NCBI GenBank assembly: GCA_035943355.1
Contig: DASZCG010000107.1
Coordinates: 1 to 21,888 of the forward strand
Source: 20CM-2-65-7 sp035943355
GTDB lineage: Bacteria; Gemmatimonadota; Gemmatimonadetes; Gemmatimonadales; GWC2-71-9
Length of the DNA: 21,888 nt
Direction of reading: 5' to 3'
The notes under the pieces are model-generated. The model did not search any database. It had not been told where the DNA came from and saw nothing but the letters and a program-made list of their open reading frames with translations. The number at the start of each line of letters is the position of its first letter. Within the stretch, counting starts at the first letter, position 1. Of this stretch, positions 14,511 through 20,506 are shown piece after piece. The position numbers and the translations under genes are program-made.

Positions 14511-16064
14511 ATGACTCTTTCACTCGACGGTCGTCGTCTCTACGTCGCAGTGGCCGCGTGCGCTGTGGTCGTCTATCTCGGCGCGTTGTGGAATCGCTTC
14601 GCGTTTGACGACGTCACGCTCATCGCGCTCAATCCGCTCGTTCACTCCGCATCCGGCATTTGGCAAGCTTTTGGCGAGCCCTACTGGCCCGGTAATTTCT
14701 CGGGCGCAATGTACCGGCCTCTCTCTGTTGCAACGTTCACTGTCGACTGGATCGCCGGCGGAGGGGGGCCGGCAGGGTTCCACGCCGTCAATATCGTCGT
14801 GCACGCCGCGGCGAGCGTCGCCGTGGCGATGTTGGCCCGCCGCTGGTCTGGTGATCGCGCGGCGCTGTTTGCAGGCTTGGTCTTCGCCGTCCATCCGGTT
14901 CATGTGGAGGCTGTCGCCAACATCGTGGGACGAAACGAGCTGCTGGCGGCGCTGTTTGCGCTCCTGGCGGTGTATGCGGCTGTAGTACGAGGGAGCGTCT
15001 GGTTGACCGCGGCCGCGATGGCTGGTGGTGTCCTGAGCAAAGAGAACGCAGCGGTCGCACCCGCGCTCATCGTCGCGGCGTGGGCGGCGGGACTAAGCCC
15101 TTGGCCTGCCCGCCGGCGCTTGATCGCGTTCGGTGCAAGCTGGGTGGTAGTGGGTATCGCGTACGCCGCAGTGCGTTGGGTGGTTCTACATCCGTACCAA
15201 GGCTTTAGCGCCCTCGCGCCGCAGTTTCTCGGGCAGAGTCCCGTCGCGGTTCGGCTAACAGCCATCGGGGCTCTCAGTGACGTCGCGAGGCTGCTCCTGT
15301 TTCCCGCACACCTGCAAGCGGACTATTCGCCCAATGAGCGAGTTACCATTGCGACGCCCGCGAACGCCTTGTTCGTCGCAGGCCTCTGTTGCGCTGCCGT
15401 ATGGGTTGCGCTGATCGTGCTCGAGTGGCGACGCGGCCGGCGCGTTGAGGCATACGGGTTGACGTTCGTGGCGATTGCGTACCTCCCGGTGGCCAATTTG
15501 CTCTTCCCACACCAGGTCGTCGTCGCGGAGCGTCTCCTGTATCTGCCCTCGGCGGGCCTGGCAATTGCGCTCGGCGCGTGGGTCGCGCGTCTCCAAACTC
15601 GCCTCTTTGCCGCCGCGACGGCGCTCGTGATGCTGGCGGGCGGCACTCGGTCGGCGCTGCGGGTACCGGTTTGGCGGGACAACCGCAGCGCAACGCTCAG
15701 CCTCATCGAAGATGCCCCGAATTCATACCGAACCTGGGACTATGCGGGTTGGGAGTTCTTATGGGCCAATCAGCCGCGACGAGCGCTCGAGGCGTTTGAA
15801 CGGGCCGGCGCGATTTACGGGATCGACGCGCGCGTCTACGTTGCAGCCGCGCACATGGCGTATGTGTTGGGGTCTCCGTCGCATGCTGACTCACTGCTGG
15901 CGCGCGCCGATTCCGCGTGTCCGCACTGTCCCACGATGTACCGGAACCAGGCCGGTGCGGCCAGAATCCGCGGCGACACTCTGGCGGCAAGAATGCTCCT
16001 GCTGCACGCGGAGCGCGTAGCATTGCCTGTGCCATCGAGCGTTCCACACTCATCGCGCTTCTAG
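14511..16064 (+). CDS. TMTC-like GT-C glycosyltransferase with TPR-like tail, paralogue C
   Basis: A 517-residue paralogue of A and B: FAFDD (Asp33-Asp34), NPLVHSASGIWQAF, PYWPGN, MYRPLSVATFTVDW, HPVHVEAVANIVGRNELLAA, LSKENAAVAPALI, ADYSPNER, YLPVANLLFPHQ and ERLLYLPSAGLAIALG. It resembles A more than B along the whole length and shares with A the CxxC in the tail (ACPHC here, LCFRC in A). It lacks both palindromic insertions. The C-terminal region from about residue 400 looks like TPR repeats. It follows the pilin terminator by 28 bases, so it needs its own promoter or readthrough. The start ATG has no Shine-Dalgarno. It presumably acts with A and B on pilus or surface proteins. Confidence 0.8.
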   Translation: MTLSLDGRRLYVAVAACAVVVYLGALWNRFAFDDVTLIALNPLVHSASGIWQAFGEPYWPGNFSGAMYRPLSVATFTVDWIAGGGGPAGFHAVNIVVHAAASVAVAMLARRWSGDRAALFAGLVFAVHPVHVEAVANIVGRNELLAALFALLAVYAAVVRGSVWLTAAAMAGGVLSKENAAVAPALIVAAWAAGLSPWPARRRLIAFGASWVVVGIAYAAVRWVVLHPYQGFSALAPQFLGQSPVAVRLTAIGALSDVARLLLFPAHLQADYSPNERVTIATPANALFVAGLCCAAVWVALIVLEWRRGRRVEAYGLTFVAIAYLPVANLLFPHQVVVAERLLYLPSAGLAIALGAWVARLQTRLFAAATALVMLAGGTRSALRVPVWRDNRSATLSLIEDAPNSYRTWDYAGWEFLWANQPRRALEAFERAGAIYGIDARVYVAAAHMAYVLGSPSHADSLLARADSACPHCPTMYRNQAGAARIRGDTLAARMLLLHAERVALPVPSSVPHSSRF

Positions 16065-16067
16065 GCG

Positions 16068-16078
16068 CCCCCCCCCCC
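16068..16078. repeat. C11 homopolymer between paralogue C and the second kinase
   Basis: Eleven consecutive C start four bases after the TAG of paralogue C, about 65 bases before the next kinase start. This is the longest homopolymer in the window. Length variation could change spacing or transcription in the short intergenic region. Confidence 0.6.
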
Positions 16079-16111
16079 ACCCACCCCGTGACTATAGAAG
16101 GAGCGTGTCCC

Positions 16112-16129
16112 ATGGCTTCCCCCACGTAG
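16112..16129 (+). CDS. Possible five-codon leader peptide (MASPT) before the second kinase
   Basis: ATG 16112 is followed by four sense codons and TAG. AGAAGGAG lies eight bases upstream, one of the best Shine-Dalgarno sites in the window, whereas the kinase GTG 16146 has none. It is in a different frame from the kinase. A regulatory leader or re-initiation device is possible; so is chance, or an upstream frame change in the kinase 5' end. Confidence 0.3.
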   Translation: MASPT

Positions 16130-16144
16130 TGCATATTGTTGCAC
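16129..16144. promoter_or_regulatory. GTGCA-N6-TGCAC inverted repeat before the second kinase gene
   Basis: GTGCA-TATTGT-TGCAC ends one base before the GTG start. The spacer is TATTGT, a TANNNT -10-like hexamer six bases before the start codon. The same arms with the same six-base spacer recur at 18637-18652 at the other end of the operon. A regulator binding here would cover the promoter and start codon, consistent with autoregulation. Confidence 0.5.
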
Positions 16145-16145
16145 C

Positions 16146-17303
16146 GTGATCATCCCACACAGCGATCCCCCCAAAGCCAAGCCGGCGCTGCGCGCCGAGC
16201 TGCTGTTCTACCTCACATTCCTCGTCGCCTTCGCGCTGCTCATCGGCGTCGCGACGTCGCTGCTCACGCTGGCTATGGCGCCCGAAAGTGGCGTTGCCAT
16301 CATCGTCGTCCTCATCGCTGTCGAAGTCACCATCTTCGTGCTCTACGGCCGCTCGCTGGTCAGCCGGCTCGTGCTTGGGCCGCTTGATCGCGTGGTCCGG
16401 ACCGCCGATGCCGTAGCGGAGGGCGACCTGGCCGCCCGCGCTCCCGACGCCGCTACTCGTGATTTCGCGACGCTCGCCGAGCGCCTCAACCGCATGACCG
16501 AGCGCCTGCTCGACGCCCAAAGCCAGCTGGTGCGGTCCGAGAAGCTCGCGAGCATTGGCCGGCTCGCCGCCGGTGTCGCCCACGAGGTCGGCAATCCACT
16601 GGGCGCGGTCGGCACCTACATCGAGGTGTTGCGCCGGCGCGGCGCCGATCAGGAAGTCACCGAGGGCATGTCGCGCGAGCTCGAGCGGCTGGACCGCATC
16701 GTGCGCAGTCTGCTCGATTATGCGCGGCCGCACGAAGACCCTCTCGTTCCCGTCGACCCCGACCGCATCGTCCGCGGCGCGTTCGAGCTGTTGCGTGCGC
16801 AAGGCGCGTTCCGCCAGGTGCGCGCCGAAACCGACTTAGGCATGCACGTGCCGGAGGTTCTCGGTCGCGCGCACGTGCTGGAGCAGACACTCGTCAACCT
16901 GCTGCTGAATGCCGTGGATGCCGCACCGTCCGGCGGATCGATTATCATCGGCGCGCGGCGCTGGGCGTACGAACCGGCTCAATCGCCCCCCAAGCGCGCC
17001 ACCGACCCGAGTCACGTACGATTTCCTCGGGTCACCGAGCGCCGGCCCGCTCGCATCGAGTTCGCCGCCGGTCAACCCGGGGCACTGATCTTCGTGGCCG
17101 ACTCTGGGCCCGGCGTCGCACCCGAGGACCGTGAGAAGATCTTCGAGCCCTTCTACACCACCAAGGCGCCGGGGCGGGGCACCGGCCTCGGCTTGGCGAT
17201 CGTCGCCCGTGCGGTGCACGAAATGGGCGGTGTCGTGTGGGTGGATGGCGCCCGGGAAGGCGGGGCCGCCTTCAAGCTCTTCTTTCCGATCGCGCTGCGC
17301 TGA
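16146..17303 (+). CDS. Sensor histidine kinase with HAMP domain (NtrB/ZraS-like)
   Basis: A 385-residue kinase from GTG 16146. Two closely spaced membrane segments (about 18-44 and 48-68) leave almost no periplasmic domain, so sensing is probably in or near the membrane. A HAMP-like linker follows (about 70-125). The HisKA box is GVAHEVGNPLGAVGTY with His146. The ATPase domain shows VNLLLNAVDAAP, DSGPGVAPEDREKIFEPFYTTK and GTGLGLAIVARAV. There is no PAS domain, unlike PilS. The stop overlaps the downstream regulator start (TGATG), so the two form one translational unit. Signal unknown; the adjacent minor pilin operon suggests pilus or envelope control. Confidence 0.88.
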   Translation: MIIPHSDPPKAKPALRAELLFYLTFLVAFALLIGVATSLLTLAMAPESGVAIIVVLIAVEVTIFVLYGRSLVSRLVLGPLDRVVRTADAVAEGDLAARAPDAATRDFATLAERLNRMTERLLDAQSQLVRSEKLASIGRLAAGVAHEVGNPLGAVGTYIEVLRRRGADQEVTEGMSRELERLDRIVRSLLDYARPHEDPLVPVDPDRIVRGAFELLRAQGAFRQVRAETDLGMHVPEVLGRAHVLEQTLVNLLLNAVDAAPSGGSIIIGARRWAYEPAQSPPKRATDPSHVRFPRVTERRPARIEFAAGQPGALIFVADSGPGVAPEDREKIFEPFYTTKAPGRGTGLGLAIVARAVHEMGGVVWVDGAREGGAAFKLFFPIALR

Positions 17304-18637
17304 TGAAACGGGTCCTGGTTATCGACGACGAGCCGGGTCTGCGTCAAAGCCTCGGCCTCCTGCTTACTGATGCGGGCTACGTGGTCACGTCGGAGCAGGA
17401 CGGCCGGCGCGGACTCGACCGCGCCATCGCCGGGCCGTTCGACTTGGTCCTCTGCGATGTGCGCATGCCCGAAATGGATGGCCTCACATTCCTGCGCCAT
17501 TACCGCCAACGGGGGGGCAGCGCACTCGTCATCGTCATGAGCGCCTACGGTGGGGAGGATGCGGCGATCGCAGCGATGCAGGAAGGGGCCTACGACTATA
17601 TCCCCAAGCCGTTCCGTCCCGATGAGGTCGTCCTCACGCTGCGCAAGGCGGAAGAGCGGGAGCGACTGCGGCAGGAAGTGGCTGGGCTACGAGCACAACT
17701 GGCGACGGGCCCCGCCGAGCGTGGTCTGGTCGCCGAGAGTGGCGCGATGCGGCGGGCGCTTGGACTCGTGGCGCGCGTCGCCGAGCACAACACCACGGTG
17801 CTGATCACGGGCGAAAGCGGGACCGGGAAAGAGGTGATCGCCCGCGCGATTCATCGCGCCAGCCCGCGCGCGGCCAGGGCGTTCGTTGGCATCAACTGCG
17901 CCGCGATCCCGGAATCCTTGCTCGAATCAGAGCTCTTCGGTCACGTGCGTGGTGCGTTCACCGGCGCGAGTGCGGACAAGACCGGACTGTTCGAGGCGGC
18001 GAACGGCGGCACACTCCTGTTGGATGAGATTGGGGAGCTGCCGATCGGCCTCCAGGCGAAGCTGTTGCGCGTGCTCCAGGAGGGCGAAATCCGCCGCGTC
18101 GGTGATCAGAAGACGCGGAAGGTGGACGTGCGGGTGTTGGCCGCCACGGCGCGCGATCTCGCTGCGGAAACACGAGCCGGGCGCTTCCGCGAAGATCTCT
18201 TCTACCGGATCAACGTGGTCGCCATCGAGCTGCCGCCGTTGCGGGAGCGGCGGGAGGACATCGCTCCGCTCGCGCGCCATTTCGCGGCGCAGCTCGCGAA
18301 GCGTTTCGGCCGGCAGCTGGTGTTGAGCGATGACACCGTCGCCTGGCTCGCAGCCCAGGAGTGGCCGGGCAACGTGCGAGAGCTCGAGAATGCGATCGAG
18401 CGCGCGGCGGTGCTGTCGGGAAAGGAAGCACCGGAGCCGGCGGATTTCGCCGCCACACCGCGCACCGCGGCTGCCGCAGCGGTCGGCACCCTCGCGGACC
18501 TCGTCGGCGCCACGGAGCGTCAGGCGATCGTCGCGGCGCTCAAACAGGCCAACGGCAATCGGCGCGAAGCCGCCAAGAGCCTCGGCGTCAGCCTCAGAAC
18601 GATGTTCTACAAGATCGATCGATACGGGATCAGTTAG
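17303..18637 (+). CDS. Sigma-54-dependent response regulator, NtrC class (second copy)
   Basis: A 444-residue regulator starting at ATG 17303, which overlaps the kinase stop; an earlier in-frame start inside the kinase gene is unlikely. Receiver domain: Asp8/9, phospho-acceptor Asp52, Lys102. AAA+ domain: Walker A GESGTGKE (170-177), canonical GAFTGA (217-222), Walker B LLLDEIGE (238-245), RFREDLFYRINV. The C-terminal Fis-type helix-turn-helix is NGNRREAAKSLGVSLRTMFYK. Unlike PilR here it keeps the exact GAFTGA. Its stop codon abuts the second GTGCA-N6-TGCAC repeat, 130 bases before the minor pilin operon, which makes that operon and its own promoter the likely targets. Confidence 0.9.
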   Translation: MKRVLVIDDEPGLRQSLGLLLTDAGYVVTSEQDGRRGLDRAIAGPFDLVLCDVRMPEMDGLTFLRHYRQRGGSALVIVMSAYGGEDAAIAAMQEGAYDYIPKPFRPDEVVLTLRKAEERERLRQEVAGLRAQLATGPAERGLVAESGAMRRALGLVARVAEHNTTVLITGESGTGKEVIARAIHRASPRAARAFVGINCAAIPESLLESELFGHVRGAFTGASADKTGLFEAANGGTLLLDEIGELPIGLQAKLLRVLQEGEIRRVGDQKTRKVDVRVLAATARDLAAETRAGRFREDLFYRINVVAIELPPLRERREDIAPLARHFAAQLAKRFGRQLVLSDDTVAWLAAQEWPGNVRELENAIERAAVLSGKEAPEPADFAATPRTAAAAAVGTLADLVGATERQAIVAALKQANGNRREAAKSLGVSLRTMFYKIDRYGIS

Positions 18638-18669
18638 TGCAAGATTCTGCACTGATGAAACGTTCTGCA
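18637..18669 (+). promoter_or_regulatory. Candidate upstream activator sites before the minor pilin operon
   Basis: GTGCA-AGATTC-TGCAC (18637-18652) repeats the arms and spacing of 16129-16144. TTCTGCA occurs at 18645-18651 and again at 18663-18669, 18 bases apart, near two helical turns. They lie about 60-90 bases upstream of the -24-like element at 18728, a usual place for NtrC-type enhancer sites. Binding by the adjacent regulator is inference. Confidence 0.45.
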
Positions 18670-18726
18670 GTACTGGTTCGCGGGCCCCGAAGTACGTAAG
18701 ACGTATCGTCGTAGCGACTTAGCGCC

Positions 18727-18742
18727 AGGCACGCTTCCTGTA
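18727..18742 (+). promoter_or_regulatory. Weak sigma-54-like promoter of the minor pilin operon
   Basis: AGGCACG-CTTC-CTGTA has a perfect GGCACG -24 block, but the -12 block reads TGT where TGC is expected. Predicted +1 near 18753 leaves a 15-base leader that just contains GGAGG. Overlapping it, GCTTCC-N6-GGAAGC (18733-18750) is a small inverted repeat. Weaker than the other two candidates. Confidence 0.35.
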
Positions 18743-18767
18743 CTGGAAGCCCCGCAACGGAGGCTAA

Positions 18768-19211
18768 ATGGGCAACAAGGGCTTCAGCGCCATCGAACTG
18801 ATCGTCGTGCTCGTCCTGATCAGCGTGATAGCCGCGATCGGGTTTCCGCGGCTGCGCGACGGGCTCGAGAAGCAGAATGTGCGCAGCTCCAAGGCGCTGA
18901 TCGCCACGTTGGCGGCGACGGCGCGCGGCACGGCGATTCAGCGCGGCTGCCCGGCAACGCTGAATCTGACCGGTGACAGCGTCTGGGTCACCGCGTGCGG
19001 CGTGAACCCGCCTGCGGCAAACGTGCAAGTCGGCACAAAGAAGCTGGTGGGCAGGGAATTCAACGTGCAGCTCAATCCGAGCGTGGCCAATGTGGTCTAC
19101 GATCCGCGTGGCATCGCGACGGATTTCCAGTCCCGAACGATCCGCGTCATCGGTCCGCATTACCAGGATTCGGTCGTGATCAATGAGGTCGGGAAGGTGA
19201 CCAAGCAATGA
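18768..19211 (+). CDS. FimT/GspH-type minor pilin
   Basis: A 147-residue prepilin with leader MNGKG-like MGNKG, cleavage G5|F6, Glu10 at position five of the mature protein and helix FSAIELIVVLVLISVIAAIGFPRLR. The following residues SSKALIATLAATARGTAIQRGCPATLNL match the GspH/FimT pattern, in which a charged stretch leads to a beta-rich domain. Two Cys (about 66 and 77) may bridge. GGAGG lies four bases before the ATG. In type IV pilus systems FimT/FimU-type proteins initiate the minor pilin complex that primes pilus assembly. First gene of a four-gene operon; the stop overlaps pilV by four bases (ATGA). Confidence 0.85.
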   Translation: MGNKGFSAIELIVVLVLISVIAAIGFPRLRDGLEKQNVRSSKALIATLAATARGTAIQRGCPATLNLTGDSVWVTACGVNPPAANVQVGTKKLVGREFNVQLNPSVANVVYDPRGIATDFQSRTIRVIGPHYQDSVVINEVGKVTKQ

Positions 19212-19597
19212 ACACCATCAAGCAGCGGCGCGGCTTCACGATCATCGAAGTTATGATCGCGCTCGTCGTGCTGACGGTCGGCGTGCTCGGCATGGTGACG
19301 ACCGCGGCGATGGTCACGCGCATGATCGCGCGCGGCCAACGGTCGGCGTCGGCGTCGGCGTTTGCCGCGCGGCGGGTCGAGCGAATGCGGCTTGCCGCCT
19401 GCATCGATCTGCAACGCACCAATGGCCAGGACACGTTGTATCGCGGCTCGCAGTGGGTGGCGATCAATCGCTGGACGTTTACCGATCTGGGCAACCTGAA
19501 TTACCGGCTGAAAAACGTGTCGACGTATCGGACCGTGAAGAACAAGGTGCGCAGCGATTCCACGGAGACTACGATTTCATGCAACACATTCCTATGA
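19208..19597 (+). CDS. pilV: PilV-type minor pilin
   Basis: A 129-residue prepilin: basic leader MNTIKQRRG, cleavage G9|F10, Glu14 at mature position five, helix FTIIEVMIALVVLTVGVLGMV. The VGVLGM stretch followed by a helix with many Ala, Ser and Arg is characteristic of PilV/PulI-like proteins. Shorter than typical PilV, with a small C-terminal domain containing two Cys. It overlaps FimT upstream and pilW downstream by four bases each, so the three are translationally coupled. It would join the pilus-priming or tip complex. Confidence 0.82.
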   Translation: MNTIKQRRGFTIIEVMIALVVLTVGVLGMVTTAAMVTRMIARGQRSASASAFAARRVERMRLAACIDLQRTNGQDTLYRGSQWVAINRWTFTDLGNLNYRLKNVSTYRTVKNKVRSDSTETTISCNTFL

Positions 19598-20475
19598 GCC
19601 GCCACGCCCGCGGTTTCACGGTGCTGGAGGTGCTCGTTGCGCTGGTACTGCTGGGTCTCGTCAGCGCGGCGTTGTATCGCGTGCTGGTGAACAACCAGCG
19701 CCTCTACATGGCGCAGACGGAGCGCATCGATTTGTCGCAGAATATCCGCGCCGCCGCCGCCATCTTGCCCGCGGAATTCCGCGAGCTCGATGCGTCGGAA
19801 GGCGATATCGCGGCGATGTCGGCAGACAGCATCCAGATCCGCGGGATGCGGTGGCTGGGTTTCCTGTGTGCGGTGCCCCCACTGGGTGGCGCGCTCAACG
19901 GAGTCGGCCTGATCATTCGCGGCGGTGCGCCGGGCCAGCCGCTGTTCTTCGGAGCGCGGGGAATCAATCCGACCGATGAGGTGATGGTCTATTACGACGG
20001 GAATCAGGCGTCGCGCGCCGATGACTTTTGGGCACAGGCGTCCGTCACGGCGGCTCCCAATGGCCAAAACTGCACGGACGGCACCAACGGCCAGCGCATC
20101 ATCACCAACATCAACCTGCTGGGGCTGGGGGCAAACGTCGCCGGAGCGATCACCATGGGCGCGCCGGTGCGCGGCTACGAGCGCGTCACCTACAAGCTCT
20201 ATCAGTCGACCGACGGGTTGTGGTACATCGGCTTTCGACCGTTCGGCCAGACGATGCAGCCGCTGATCGGGCCGGTACTCCCGAACGGGCTGACGCTGCA
20301 GTACTACAACGTGAACGGCATCGCAACGGCCGTTCCCAACCAGGTCGCGCGGATCGATATCACCGTCCGCGCCAGAACGACGTCGGCGGTGCGGCGCGGT
20401 GGACAAGCCGCTGCGCAGGTGGTGGTGGACAGCATCGTGACGAGCGTGGCACTGCGCAATAACCGGCGGTTCTAG
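19594..20475 (+). CDS. pilW: PilW-type minor pilin
   Basis: A 293-residue prepilin. ATG 19594 was chosen because it overlaps the pilV stop (ATGA) and gives a seven-residue leader MSRHARG before F8. ATG 19579, with GGAG 11 bases upstream, gives a 12-residue leader and is an alternative; the open frame further upstream is only the pilV shadow. Glu12 is mature position five in FTVLEVLVALVLLGLVSAALY. NNQRLYMAQTERIDLSQNIRAAAAILPAEFREL is the typical PilW/GspJ second helix. The large C-terminal domain is Gly/Asn-rich and probably beta. PilW normally joins PilX and PilV in the tip complex. Confidence 0.85.
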   Translation: MSRHARGFTVLEVLVALVLLGLVSAALYRVLVNNQRLYMAQTERIDLSQNIRAAAAILPAEFRELDASEGDIAAMSADSIQIRGMRWLGFLCAVPPLGGALNGVGLIIRGGAPGQPLFFGARGINPTDEVMVYYDGNQASRADDFWAQASVTAAPNGQNCTDGTNGQRIITNINLLGLGANVAGAITMGAPVRGYERVTYKLYQSTDGLWYIGFRPFGQTMQPLIGPVLPNGLTLQYYNVNGIATAVPNQVARIDITVRARTTSAVRRGGQAAAQVVVDSIVTSVALRNNRRF

Positions 20476-20506
20476 GACCGACCGGCAACCCATGAAGGAC
20501 GGAGCT

